Of a stretch of 64,000 bases of DNA, positions 15,532 to 24,129 are shown one piece after another. The position numbers and the translations under genes are program-made. The stretch lies in the NCBI GenBank assembly GCA_900541695.1, contig UQKL01000005.1:42671-106670 (forward strand), given 5' to 3'. Under the pieces are notes generated by a model. It ran no database searches. It was not told where the DNA came from and saw only the letters and a list, made by a program, of their open reading frames with translations. This stretch comes from an uncultured Collinsella sp. (GTDB lineage Bacteria; Actinomycetota; Coriobacteriia; Coriobacteriales; Coriobacteriaceae). Within the stretch, counting starts at the first letter, position 1. Each line of letters begins with the position of its first letter.

Positions 15532-17037
15532 ATGGCTTTGACCGACATCTCGCATCCCACCGACATCGCAATGCTCACCGATCTGTACGAGCTCACTATG
15601 GCCCAGGGCCTGTGGGAGAGCGGTAAAGCCAATGAGCAAGGTTGTTTTACGGCGTTTTACCGCGACCATCCGTTTGGTAGCGCGTACGCCGTTATGTGCG
15701 GCACCGCCGAGCTTCCCGAGCTCGTCGAGAATCTACGTTTTACGTCCGAGGATATCGAGTACCTAGCCTCGCTTCAGGCTCCCGCCGGCGGTGCGATGTT
15801 TAAACCCGCATTCCTCGACTACCTGCGCAACTTCCGCGCGCACGTGAACATTGACGCCGTGCCCGAGGGCGAGCTCGTTTTTCCGCGCGAGCCCATGGTG
15901 CGCGTTACCGGTCCGGCGCTGGAGTGCCAGCTGCTCGAGACGGCGCTGCTCAACATCGTCGGCTTCCAGACGCTCGTCGCCACCAAGACGGCGCGCGTGG
16001 TGTTGGCGGCGGATGGCCGTCCCGTCGCCGAGTTTGGCCTGCGCCGCGCCCAGGGTCCCGATGGCGGTCTGGCCGTCGCCCGCGCAAGCTATGTGGCCGG
16101 CTGCTCGTCCACGTCTAACGTCCTTGCCGGGCGCCGTTACGGTATCCCCGTCTTTGGCACACACGCGCACAGCTGGGTGATGAGCTTTGACTCCGAGCTC
16201 GAGGCCTTCCGCGCCTTTGCCAAGTCGAGCCCCAAGAATTGCACGCTGCTCATCGACACCTACGATGTGCGCGAGGGCTGCGAGCACGCCATTACGGTTG
16301 CCAAGGAGATGGAGGCGGCGGGCGAGCGCCTGTCGGCCATTCGCATTGACTCGGGCGACCTGGCCAAGCTCTCCAAGTATGTCCGCGGTCGTTTCGATGC
16401 CGAGGGCCTACCTTATGTGGGAATCTCGGTGTCCAACGACCTGGACGAGTACACGATTCAGTCGCTGCTCGACCAGGGCGCGCCCATCGACAGCTTTGGC
16501 GTGGGCACCAAGCTCGCGACCTGCTACGATCAGCCGGCGCTGGGCGGCGTGTACAAGCTTTCCGCCCGTCGTGCGAGCGATGCGGACCCGTGGACGCCGG
16601 TGGTGAAGCTCTCCGAGCAGCCCTACAAGCGCACGATTCCGGGCGTGCAGCGAGTGCGCCGCTATTACGACGGCTTTGGCGGCCCGGTCTGCGACATGAT
16701 CTATGACGAGGACCATCTGGCGGGGGAGGGCGCCGCGCGCGGCAATACCCTCGTGGCCGTGAACGATGCCGCCCTGGTAACCGATGTGTCGGAGCTTGAG
16801 TATCGCGAGCTGCTGGTGCCGATCGTGCGCGATGGCAGTGCGGTGGCTCCGCGTGAGAGCATCGAGGACGCGCGCGAGCGCTGTGCTTGGGCGCTCGATC
16901 ATCTGGACGCGGCTTTTAAGCGCTTCCTGTATCCGCAGACCTACGTGGTGGGTATGGAACAGGGCCTGGCCCAGGTGCGCGACGAGCTCGTGCGCAAGAA
17001 CATGGCCGCGGCATCGGCTTTCCCCTGGGCAAAATGA
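15532..17037 (+). CDS. pncB: nicotinate phosphoribosyltransferase
   Basis: A 501-residue cytosolic enzyme of the NAD salvage (Preiss-Handler) pathway that joins nicotinate and PRPP to give nicotinate mononucleotide using ATP. The start MLTDLYELTMAQGLWESG, the substrate-site FGTHAHSWVMS (around 207-217) and the IRIDSGDL phosphate-binding segment (around 279-286) match the family. Length fits the long Gram-positive type. The ATG at 15532 follows CGAAAGG. It ends 80 bases before proB on the same strand. Confidence 0.93.
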   Translation: MALTDISHPTDIAMLTDLYELTMAQGLWESGKANEQGCFTAFYRDHPFGSAYAVMCGTAELPELVENLRFTSEDIEYLASLQAPAGGAMFKPAFLDYLRNFRAHVNIDAVPEGELVFPREPMVRVTGPALECQLLETALLNIVGFQTLVATKTARVVLAADGRPVAEFGLRRAQGPDGGLAVARASYVAGCSSTSNVLAGRRYGIPVFGTHAHSWVMSFDSELEAFRAFAKSSPKNCTLLIDTYDVREGCEHAITVAKEMEAAGERLSAIRIDSGDLAKLSKYVRGRFDAEGLPYVGISVSNDLDEYTIQSLLDQGAPIDSFGVGTKLATCYDQPALGGVYKLSARRASDADPWTPVVKLSEQPYKRTIPGVQRVRRYYDGFGGPVCDMIYDEDHLAGEGAARGNTLVAVNDAALVTDVSELEYRELLVPIVRDGSAVAPRESIEDARERCAWALDHLDAAFKRFLYPQTYVVGMEQGLAQVRDELVRKNMAAASAFPWAK

Positions 17038-17065
17038 TCCGCATGCGACGGAGGAAAGCGGACTA
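17033..17065. repeat. decayed F4-type palindrome half copy
   Basis: ATGATCCGCATGCGACGGAG and the following bases match the F4 unit at 10075 with several changes, including in the GGGAC core. It overlaps the pncB stop codon. Confidence 0.4.
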
Positions 17066-17117
17066 TATTCTCGCTCACCCGTTCGCTCGCTTGCTCAGCA
17101 TTCGATTGGTTTGACGT

Positions 17118-18245
17118 ATGACGACTTCTTATAAAACGATGGTGGTAAAGATCGGCTCGTCCACGGTGGTGGGCGCCGATGGCAAGGTTAACCGCGCCTT
17201 TATCGGCGGGCTGGCCGATCAGGCTGCTGTCCTGCGCAAGCTCGGCTGGCGTCTGGTCGTGGTGAGTTCGGGCGCCATCGCCTGTGGCTATCCCGTGCTG
17301 GGCTTCGACCGCAAACCGGTCGGTGACCTGCCGAGCCTGCAGGCCTGCGCCTCGGCCGGTCAGTGCATCATCTCGTCGGCCTACGACGAGGAGTTCCATG
17401 CACGTGATCTGCTCACCTCGCTCGTGCTGCTCACACGTCACGACACGGCGCGTCGCACGTCCTATCTGCACGCGCGCGACGCCCTGCTGCGTCTGGTGGA
17501 GCTGGGCGTGGTGCCGGTCGTCAACGAGAACGACACCGTCACCGTCGATGAGATCAAGTTCGGCGACAACGACACGCTGGCGGCGCTCGTGAGCTGCCTG
17601 GTTTCCGCCGACCTGTGCGTGACGCTGTCCGACATCGACGGCCTCTACACCGCCAATCCGCATGAGGACCCCACGGCCGAGTTTGTCCCTGTCGTGCATA
17701 AGATCGATGCCAAGATCATCGCCTCGGCGGGCGATTCTTCGACCTCGGTGGGCACGGGCGGCATGATCACTAAGATCCACGCGAGCCGCATTCTGATGAC
17801 GGCGGGCATTCAGAGCGTGATTTGCTCGGGCGAGGAGCCCGATGCGCTCGTGCGCCTTGCCCGCGGCGAGAGCGTGGGCACGCTGTTCGACCCGCCGGCT
17901 GAGCGCCTGGATATTGCGCCCCGCAAGCTGTGGATTGCGCTGGGCGACAAGGCCCACGGCTCGGTGACGGTCGATGACGGTGCCGCGAAAGCTCTGGTCG
18001 GCCACGGGTCGTCCCTGCTTGCGGTTGGTATTCGTGAGGTCGATGGCGAGTTTGCCGAGGGTGATGTGCTCGACGTGTGCGACCCGAGCGGCATGGTTGT
18101 CGCGCGCGGTATCGCCGAGGCCGATTCGGACGTGTTGGAACTTGCTGCCGGCCGCCGCCAGGACCAGATCGCCAGCAACCGCCTGCTCGCAAACCTGGCC
18201 GAGAAGCCTGCGATTCACCGAGATAATTTAATCGTCTTCGCCTAA
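17118..18245 (+). CDS. proB: glutamate 5-kinase
   Basis: A 375-residue enzyme that phosphorylates glutamate with ATP in the first step of proline synthesis. The N-terminal amino-acid-kinase domain shows KIGSSTVVG (around 11-19), SSGAIACG and NENDTVTVDEIKFGDND (around 136-152). The last 90 residues form a PUA domain, as in two-domain G5K enzymes. No ribosome site stands out before ATG 17118. proA lies 1.7 kb downstream on the same strand but is separated by an opposing peptidase gene, so they are not a simple operon. Confidence 0.95.
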   Translation: MTTSYKTMVVKIGSSTVVGADGKVNRAFIGGLADQAAVLRKLGWRLVVVSSGAIACGYPVLGFDRKPVGDLPSLQACASAGQCIISSAYDEEFHARDLLTSLVLLTRHDTARRTSYLHARDALLRLVELGVVPVVNENDTVTVDEIKFGDNDTLAALVSCLVSADLCVTLSDIDGLYTANPHEDPTAEFVPVVHKIDAKIIASAGDSSTSVGTGGMITKIHASRILMTAGIQSVICSGEEPDALVRLARGESVGTLFDPPAERLDIAPRKLWIALGDKAHGSVTVDDGAAKALVGHGSSLLAVGIREVDGEFAEGDVLDVCDPSGMVVARGIAEADSDVLELAAGRRQDQIASNRLLANLAEKPAIHRDNLIVFA

Positions 18246-18259
18246 CCAATTGACGCTGC

Positions 18260-18357
18260 AAACGCCCCTAAGCGGCAATCTGACGTTCAATCGTCGGGCA
18301 TGACCAAAAGGTCAATGTCCTCCTCCTTCACGTCACTTTGCTCGCTTAGGGGCGTTT
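18260..18357 (+). terminator. long-armed inverted repeat after proB
   Basis: 15-base perfect arms (18260-18274 and 18343-18357) enclose 68 bases that hold nested TGACGT/ACGTCA and GACC/GGTC pairs. The outer arm ends GGCGTTTTCGCTTT. It probably terminates proB. Confidence 0.6.
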
Positions 18358-18403
18358 TCGCTTTCCGTCCTCTACCTGCGGCATCGTCATTGCCGGTACT
18401 TGT

Positions 18404-18429
18404 CCGGCACTTGGGGACATTCCTTTGCT
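18404..18429. repeat. half copy of family F3 with GGGGAC core
   Basis: CCGGCACTTGGGGACATTCC is the same sequence as half of the 5595 palindrome. It overlaps the stop codon of the S33 peptidase gene. Confidence 0.6.
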
Positions 18430-19846
18430 AGAAGATCCGGCGCAGGTCTCCGCGGTTGAGGGCTTCGTCGAAGAGGTGCTTGAATACCACGCTGCCGTGC
18501 AGGCCGTCGTGCTCGAACTCGTTCGTCACCCAGGCATGCGAGTTGCCCACGCGGCTGAGCGTGTCGAGCTGCATGCCCGAGTCCACGTACATGTCATCGA
18601 AGTACACGGCGGCCTGGAGCGGCACTTCGTTGCATGCTAGGCGCTGCGGATCGTAGATCTTGTCCCAGCTCGTGTCTTCCATCAGCAGGTCCATGGCGGG
18701 CTTGAAGGGCTTGAGTTCGGGCATCTGCTCAAACATCCACGGGAACATGGCCTCGCCGGTAAACATGAGCGGGCGCGCGAGGGTGTCGAACTCGGCACGG
18801 TGTGCCTTCTCTTCTGCCGCGGCCCAGCGAATGGGCATGGTGTCGCCGTCGGCGTAGATGAACTCCTGCAGCGTCCAGTACAGCGGGTTTGTGCGCGTGT
18901 TGGTGCGCTCGAAGGCGCGCATCAAAAAGCTGTCTGATACCGACGTTCCGCAGCTCAGCGTGCCGTCGCCGTCAACAAAAGCATGGTCGATAATCCAGTG
19001 CATGCGCTCAAAGCTCGGCTTCATACCAAAGTCGCTTCCCATGAGCTGCAGGCGCTCGACCGTCATCGGCGAGCCGTCGGGCAGTGCGGGCTTTTGCTCC
19101 TCGATCGCATCGGCCAGCGCCGCCACGCGCTCGACATCGGCGGGGTAGCGGTCGTAGTACTGCTGCGTCTTTGCTGCCATGCGCGGGAAGGTGTGTGCGT
19201 AGACCTCGCTGGCGCTCGCCGGCACGTGCGGAATGCCGCCGCAGGTAAAGCTTGCCGCCACGCCCTCGGGGAAGAGCGACAGATAGCTCAACGTCAAAAA
19301 GCCGCCGTAGCTCTGCCCGAGTGTGACCCATGGCTTGCCGCCAAAGCCCACCAGGCGCAGGTACTCAAAATCGCGCACGATGGAGCTGGCGAGGTGACGC
19401 TTGAGGAAGTCCGCCTGCGAGCGTGCGGCATCGGAGCCGGCTGCCGTCGCGCACTCGCCCAGTGCGGCAATCGTGCGCCCGTCTACGCAGCTGCTGCGTC
19501 CGGTGCCGCGCTGGTCGGGCAGGACGATGCGGAAGTGCTTGACGGCTTCCTCGATCCAGCCATCGCTGGTGGGCGACAGCGGACGCGGGCTTTCGCCGCC
19601 GGGGCCGCCCTGCAAAAAGAGGAGCAGCGGTAAATCATCGTTGATGCGGTCGGGTGCGCAAACCACGCGGTAGAAAAGCTTGATGCTCTCGGGCGCGCCG
19701 GCGATGGGCGCCGGCATGGCGCCGCGGCGCATGGTGCTGCCGACGGCCAAAAGCATTGGCTCAAGGCCGCGCCAGTCAAGGGGGACATCGATGCTGTGGT
19801 CCTCGACATACAGGCCGGGGACGTGGTATGAAGTGATGAGCGCCAT
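18428..19846 (-). CDS. alpha/beta hydrolase, S33 prolyl-aminopeptidase-like
   Basis: A 472-residue alpha/beta-hydrolase related to proline iminopeptidases (peptidase family S33), which release N-terminal proline. The oxyanion segment LQGGPGG is near residue 80, QRGTGRS near 115 and the nucleophile elbow GQSYGG near 180. An HG pair close to the C-terminus (HDGLHG) may hold the catalytic His. Length is that of large actinobacterial members. I prefer ATG 19846, six bases after GGAAG. No signal peptide is seen, so it is probably cytosolic. A proline-releasing enzyme between proB and proA is suggestive but not proof of a link. Confidence 0.8.
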   Translation of the reverse strand: MALITSYHVPGLYVEDHSIDVPLDWRGLEPMLLAVGSTMRRGAMPAPIAGAPESIKLFYRVVCAPDRINDDLPLLLFLQGGPGGESPRPLSPTSDGWIEEAVKHFRIVLPDQRGTGRSSCVDGRTIAALGECATAAGSDAARSQADFLKRHLASSIVRDFEYLRLVGFGGKPWVTLGQSYGGFLTLSYLSLFPEGVAASFTCGGIPHVPASASEVYAHTFPRMAAKTQQYYDRYPADVERVAALADAIEEQKPALPDGSPMTVERLQLMGSDFGMKPSFERMHWIIDHAFVDGDGTLSCGTSVSDSFLMRAFERTNTRTNPLYWTLQEFIYADGDTMPIRWAAAEEKAHRAEFDTLARPLMFTGEAMFPWMFEQMPELKPFKPAMDLLMEDTSWDKIYDPQRLACNEVPLQAAVYFDDMYVDSGMQLDTLSRVGNSHAWVTNEFEHDGLHGSVVFKHLFDEALNRGDLRRIF

Positions 19847-19959
19847 GTAATGCTTCCATTCGTTGCGGTGTTTCGGGTTGACCAATTCTACCGCCGTCGG
19901 CGAGGATGCGCATAAATCGGCTACCATGGTTGGCAAACATCTAAGAGAAAGGGCCGTCC

Positions 19960-21246
19960 ATGTCGGTCGATATAGCCACGTACGTTCACGATCTTGCCGT
20001 CGAGGCCAAGGCCGCTTCTGCCGCGCTTGCCACGGCGAGCGATGCCCAGCGCCAGGAGGCCGTGCGCGCCATGGCCGCGGCGCTGCGCGATGGTGTCGAT
20101 TGCATCATTGCCGCCAACGAGCTCGATATGTCTGCCGCGCGCGATGCGGGCACCTCGGCGGGGCTCCTCGACCGCCTGCTGCTGACGCCCGAGCGCGTTG
20201 AGGGCATGGCCGCCGGCCTGGAGAAGCTCGCTGAGTTGCCCGATCCCGTCGGCCGCGTGCTCGATCACCGCGTGCTTGCAAGCGGTGTGGACCTTACGCG
20301 CGTGAGTGTGCCGCTGGGCCTGGTCGCCATGGTCTACGAGGCGCGCCCCAACGTGACGGCCGACGCTGCTGGCATCTGCATCCGCACCGGCAACGCCTGC
20401 ATCCTGCGCGGCGGTTCGCTGGCCTATCACTCGTGCGCCATGATTGCCGAGCTGCTGGCCGATGCGCTTGAAGCCCAAGGCTTCCCGCGCGAGGCCGTGT
20501 CGATGATCGAGTCTACCGACCGCGAGGCCACCGGCGAGCTCATGAAGCTCCGCGGCATCGTCGATGTGCTCATTCCGCGTGGCGGTGCGGGCCTGATTCA
20601 GCGCTGCGTGCGCGAGTCGCTCGTTCCGGTGATCGAGACGGGCACGGGCAACTGCCACATCTACGTGCATGAGTCGGCCGACTTCGATAAAGCGCTCAAC
20701 ATTATCGTCAATGCCAAGACCCAGCGCGTGGGCGTGTGCAATGCCGCCGAGTCGCTGCTGGTCGACCGCGCCGTGGCCGACGCGTTTTTGCCCGCGGCTG
20801 TGGCTGTGCTGCACGACCACGGCGTGCTCATTCACGGCGACGAGGCCACGTGCGCCACATGCGCCGATTCCGGTCTTGCCGAGGGTGATGACTACGTCGC
20901 CGCGACTGAGGAGGACTGGGGTCGCGAGTACCTGGCTCTCGAGATGAGCGTGAAGGTCGTGGCAAACGAGGACGAGGCCATCGCACACATCAACCGCTAC
21001 GGCACGATGCACTCCGAGGCCATCGTTGCCGAGGACGCGGATGCTTGCGAGCGCTTCCTGGATGCGGTCGATGCCTCGGCCGTGTACGCCAACGCCAGCA
21101 CGCGCTTCACCGACGGCGGCGAGTTTGGCCTGGGTGCCGAGATCGGCATCTCGACCCAAAAGCTCCACGCCCGCGGCCCCTTCGCCGCCGAGGCCCTCAC
21201 CACCTACAAATACAAGCTCCGCGGCACCGGTCAGGTTCGCCCCTAA
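19960..21246 (+). CDS. proA: glutamate-5-semialdehyde dehydrogenase (gamma-glutamyl phosphate reductase)
   Basis: A 428-residue NADPH-dependent enzyme that reduces glutamyl-5-phosphate, the second step of proline synthesis. The aldehyde-dehydrogenase fold signature EARPNVTADAAG (around 127-138) and the catalytic-Cys segment VGVCNAAESLL (around 257-267) are present. Length fits ProA. The ATG at 19960 follows GAGAAAGGG. The stop codon TAA is fused to an F2 palindrome, and a strong intrinsic terminator follows 50 bases later. Confidence 0.95.
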   Translation: MSVDIATYVHDLAVEAKAASAALATASDAQRQEAVRAMAAALRDGVDCIIAANELDMSAARDAGTSAGLLDRLLLTPERVEGMAAGLEKLAELPDPVGRVLDHRVLASGVDLTRVSVPLGLVAMVYEARPNVTADAAGICIRTGNACILRGGSLAYHSCAMIAELLADALEAQGFPREAVSMIESTDREATGELMKLRGIVDVLIPRGGAGLIQRCVRESLVPVIETGTGNCHIYVHESADFDKALNIIVNAKTQRVGVCNAAESLLVDRAVADAFLPAAVAVLHDHGVLIHGDEATCATCADSGLAEGDDYVAATEEDWGREYLALEMSVKVVANEDEAIAHINRYGTMHSEAIVAEDADACERFLDAVDASAVYANASTRFTDGGEFGLGAEIGISTQKLHARGPFAAEALTTYKYKLRGTGQVRP

Positions 21247-21283
21247 ACCTACCAAAAAGGGACAGGTTTATTTTGGCAGGTTT
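21245..21283 (+). repeat. F2 palindrome copy 1 (GGGACAGG core)
   Basis: Arms 21245-21257 and 21271-21283 pair with one mismatch around GGGACAGG. Its first bases are part of the proA stop codon. Other copies are at 22016 and, inverted, at 23267. Confidence 0.85.
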
Positions 21284-21296
21284 TATCTGCGGTTTT

Positions 21297-21325
21297 GCCG
21301 GGCGACACGTTTGCCCGGCTTTTTT
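21297..21325 (+). terminator. proA terminator
   Basis: GCCGGGC (21297-21303) and GCCCGGC (21313-21319) followed by six T residues. Confidence 0.85.
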
Positions 21326-21417
21326 CTCCGTATACCTTTTCTGCCTTTCGGCTTGAGCTACGGCGATATACGATAATGACACCGTGTCCTAGCACCGACT
21401 CACCTGGAGGTATTGCC

Positions 21418-22017
21418 ATGTCCCAGATGCTTTCCGCCGGAATCACCCGCGACCGTGCGTTCGAACTGCTTAACGAGCACAACAAAGACCCGTTCCACAT
21501 CACCCACGGCGAGACGGTCGAGGGCACCATGCGCTACTTTGCGCGCGAGTTCGATCCCAAGAACGAGGAGTTTTGGGGCATCGTCGGCCTGCTGCACGAC
21601 TTGGATTGGGAGGAGCATGAGGACGACCCCGTGAACCACACCATCTATGCGGCAGAAATCCTCGAGGGCGAGGGCGCATCGCCCGAACTCATTCGCGCTA
21701 TTCAGACGCACACGTCCGATTTCAATGCCTCGCTGCCCAAGCCCGAGCTTCAGATGGAGAAGATCCTGTTTGCTTGCGACGAGCTCACCGGCCTGATCGG
21801 TGCTGCCGTGATCATGCGTCCGAGCAAAAGCGTCATGGACTTTACGACTAAGTCGCTCAAGAAAAAGTTCAAGGACAAGCGCTTTGCCGCCGGCTGCTCG
21901 CGCGACGTGATTTCGCAGGGCGCCGAGATGTTGGGCTGGGAGCTTCCCGAGCTCTTCGACCGCACCATCGCGGCCATGCAGTCCTTCGCGCCCGACCGCG
22001 ACACCTTCCAGGCCTAA
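21418..22017 (+). CDS. HD-domain phosphohydrolase-like protein
   Basis: A 199-residue HD-superfamily protein. HGETVEGTMRYFA (around 30-42), the metal-binding LLHDLDWE (around 58-65) and a later HT pair (around 102) are the expected His/Asp ligands of the fold. Related stand-alone proteins are annotated as hydrolases acting on nucleotides, but the substrate is unknown. The ATG at 21418 follows CTGGAGG. The TAA stop is fused to an F2 palindrome. Confidence 0.8.
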   Translation: MSQMLSAGITRDRAFELLNEHNKDPFHITHGETVEGTMRYFAREFDPKNEEFWGIVGLLHDLDWEEHEDDPVNHTIYAAEILEGEGASPELIRAIQTHTSDFNASLPKPELQMEKILFACDELTGLIGAAVIMRPSKSVMDFTTKSLKKKFKDKRFAAGCSRDVISQGAEMLGWELPELFDRTIAAMQSFAPDRDTFQA

Positions 22018-22052
22018 CCTGCCAAAAAGGGACAGGTTTATTTTGGTAGGTT
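22016..22052 (+). repeat. F2 palindrome copy 2, left flank of the RAYT gene
   Basis: Arms 22016-22027 and 22041-22052 (one mismatch) around AGGGACAGGTTTA. It begins inside the TAA stop of the HD gene. It is inverted relative to the copy at 23267, and the two bracket the RAYT gene. Confidence 0.85.
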
Positions 22053-22060
22053 TTATCTGG

Positions 22061-22101
22061 GAAAACGCTTCCGTTGGATGTTATTCAGCGGAAGCGTTTT
22101 C
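22061..22101. terminator. GAAAACGCTTCCG hairpin
   Basis: 13-base perfect arms (22061-22073 and 22089-22101) followed by TGTTTG. It could end transcripts from the HD gene (+) and perhaps from the RAYT gene (-). Confidence 0.65.
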
Positions 22102-22187
22102 TGTTTGACATGGTGACGCTGGCGAATGGCGGCGCCTCGCGGCAGACAGCTGCGCTTCGCCGTATCCGTAACTCGGCAAACGCGACG

Positions 22188-22946
22188 CTACGACGCGTTC
22201 TTGATAATCCATGTTCCCAGTCCGGTCAGCAGCTGAACCTGCTTAACCGTTAGCCCTTGTTTTCGAAGCGCGAGAATCGCCTCATTGCGAAGTGGCTTGG
22301 AGACGGATTTGAGTTCCGTCGGAGCACATCCTGCGACACTCTGCACGATTGCCGTGCCAAATTCGCATAGATCTTCCTCGCGAACCTTGGCTGTTGCGCT
22401 GGGGCGATAGGGAAGCGACGGCGTACTTTCCATGAGCCGAAGGTATGAGCGAGGTGTTGGGAATAAAACACCGACAACGCTGCCGGTAACATGCGGCCGT
22501 GACCTGGCACTCATTAGATACTCGCGATGGCTGCTCCAGGGATATTCGTCGTATGCCGCCAGTCCCGCTTTTTGTGGATTCAGATGAATGTATCGAATTG
22601 CCTCGAGTAAATATACTTCTGACTTAATGGGCGAATCCCAAAACCGCTCCTGAAACACGTGGCCGATATGCCCCGTCCGCGCATTGTACCTGCCCGCATA
22701 CGATACTGCTACCGCGTGCATCGCGTCGCTCTTGCGGTCGTCCGGATCGTCGATGAGCAGATGAATGTGGTTTCCCATAAGGCACCAAGCGATAAGCTCG
22801 ATATTGTGTTTGGGGAGGATCGCATCGAGGATCTGAAGCATGGCGATTCGGTCCTCGGCATCGTCAAACAGCAATTGCCCTCCGTTTCCACGCAACGTGA
22901 TGTGGAAATAACCGGTTGGTGACTTTGAACGAGGTTTTCTCGGCAT
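22188..22946 (-). CDS. REP-associated tyrosine transposase (RAYT, Y1/HUH), intact
   Basis: A 252-residue single-strand transposase of the IS200/IS605-related Y1 class. The HUH motif is NHIHLL (His60, His62). The expected catalytic Tyr is Tyr119 in RYIHLNPQKAG, in the position matching E. coli TnpA-REP. A C-terminal HTH-like tail (LTVKQVQLLTGLG) may add DNA contacts. The ATG at 22946 has AAAGGAGG at good spacing, so it is probably expressed. It is flanked by inverted copies of the F2 palindrome (22016 and 23267), which are the best candidates for its target DNA. Confidence 0.9.
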   Translation of the reverse strand: MPRKPRSKSPTGYFHITLRGNGGQLLFDDAEDRIAMLQILDAILPKHNIELIAWCLMGNHIHLLIDDPDDRKSDAMHAVAVSYAGRYNARTGHIGHVFQERFWDSPIKSEVYLLEAIRYIHLNPQKAGLAAYDEYPWSSHREYLMSARSRPHVTGSVVGVLFPTPRSYLRLMESTPSLPYRPSATAKVREEDLCEFGTAIVQSVAGCAPTELKSVSKPLRNEAILALRKQGLTVKQVQLLTGLGTWIIKNAS

Positions 22947-23193
22947 GGCCCCTCCTTTAGCTTGGATGGGCTGAAGATACCTCATTCGGAGGCTTCGGTT
23001 GTCGAGATTCAGTTCACCGACTATAGCTGCTACCTGCCGAAATGTTATTGCGTTTTCAAATTGATGCTTTTTAATGGTAATTGAGCAAGACAGGCGCGCT
23101 TGTTGTGGATGCGGCCGTTGGTTGCGTCGATCTGGACGGCCCCCGCGTGATGTCATCGCAAATGGGCTTCACGTATTCTACGGATATAGAAAA
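22947..23193. other. RAYT upstream spacer
   Basis: About 250 bases between the RAYT start and the carD terminator. No gene, RNA or clear promoter was seen. Confidence 0.5.
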
Positions 23194-23233
23194 ATGGCCG
23201 GGCGCTCACAAACAAAACGGAGCACCCGGCCAT
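23194..23233 (-). terminator. carD terminator
   Basis: A 14-base stem (23194-23207 with 23220-23233, one mismatch) which on the minus strand runs into TTTTTC. It lies 34 bases beyond the F2 palindrome that touches the carD stop. Confidence 0.75.
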
Positions 23234-23266
23234 TTACTGATTGTTTGTTGACGTTTGGCCAGATAA

Positions 23267-23303
23267 AACCTGCCAAAATAAACCTGTCCCTTTTTGGCAG
23301 GTT
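23267..23303 (-). repeat. F2 palindrome copy 3, right flank of the RAYT gene
   Basis: Perfect 12-base arms (23267-23278 and 23292-23303). On the minus strand it starts within the TAA stop of carD and has the core AGGGACAGG. It is inverted relative to the 22016 copy. Confidence 0.85.
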
Positions 23304-23787
23304 AGTTGAGGGCGGCTTGGGCTAGGCGGGCTTCGGCGGCCTCTTCGGTGACGCCCAGGGCCACGGCGAACTCCTCGATGGAGCGGCGCTTGGCTTCCTT
23401 GAGTACGCGCATGTAGTAGGAGCTGGGCTTTTTATCTGCTTCCTCGGCCTGGCGAATACGGTGCATCATGGTTTTTGCCACGCGAACCGTCTCGGGCGCG
23501 CCCAGCTTGAGCTGCTGCTTAAAGTGCGTCTCCTCGAGCGAGCTATTGCGCTCGGTAAAGGTGTCGCACTCCAGCTCATCGTAGTGGCTCAGCAGGTGCT
23601 CTGCATCTTGCTGGGAGATAGCGGCATGCAGACGGTCGGCCTGCGCCACGGGGTACATGAGAATCGTCTGCGCATGTCCCTGTTTGGTCTCGAGCAACAA
23701 CATGGGCTGCGGTGTGTCGTCCCTAAAGCCGACGACGGTGCAGACTCCCTGACCCGGATGAATGACGTGTTGACCGATTGAGAACAT
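23302..23787 (-). CDS. CarD/CdnL-like transcription regulator
   Basis: A 161-residue protein whose first 60 residues (FSIGQHVIHPGQGVCTVVGF) form the RNA-polymerase-binding domain shared by CarD, CdnL and TRCF. The rest is helical (for example SSYYMRVLKEAKRRS) and matches the DNA-contacting C-terminal domain. CarD proteins stabilise open complexes, notably at rRNA promoters in actinobacteria. The ATG at 23787 follows TTGGAGG. The stop is fused to an F2 palindrome and a terminator follows. Confidence 0.9.
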   Translation of the reverse strand: MFSIGQHVIHPGQGVCTVVGFRDDTPQPMLLLETKQGHAQTILMYPVAQADRLHAAISQQDAEHLLSHYDELECDTFTERNSSLEETHFKQQLKLGAPETVRVAKTMMHRIRQAEEADKKPSSYYMRVLKEAKRRSIEEFAVALGVTEEAAEARLAQAALN

Positions 23788-24129
23788 GCTACCTCCAACT
23801 TATACGAATTTACGTATGTTAAGAATACCACGATGACGTGCGCAAACCATCACTTTATGCAGGAAAAGCACACAACTCCGATAGGTAAGAGTATTCGATA
23901 AATAGAACGGCTTATTCATACGTTTATGCATTTCTAGAACGTGTATAAACAGCAGGCAAACCGCCAACTTTGTACCGCCGCGCAAGAGCGGTAGTCATTT
24001 TTGTGCATATGCAATATCTATTAGCTTTACCCTGCGACAGTAGTTACCGCTTGTGATAGAGTGCAACAAACTCTGGCTTTTGCCCTACGAGTGACCAAGA
24101 GCTCGGGGGCTTTAACACAAGGAGGATCT
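23788..24129. other. divergent spacer between carD and argS
   Basis: A 342-base AT-richer spacer. A possible argS promoter is GCGACA, 17 bases, TAGAGT around 24036-24064. No gene or strong structure was seen. Confidence 0.35.
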
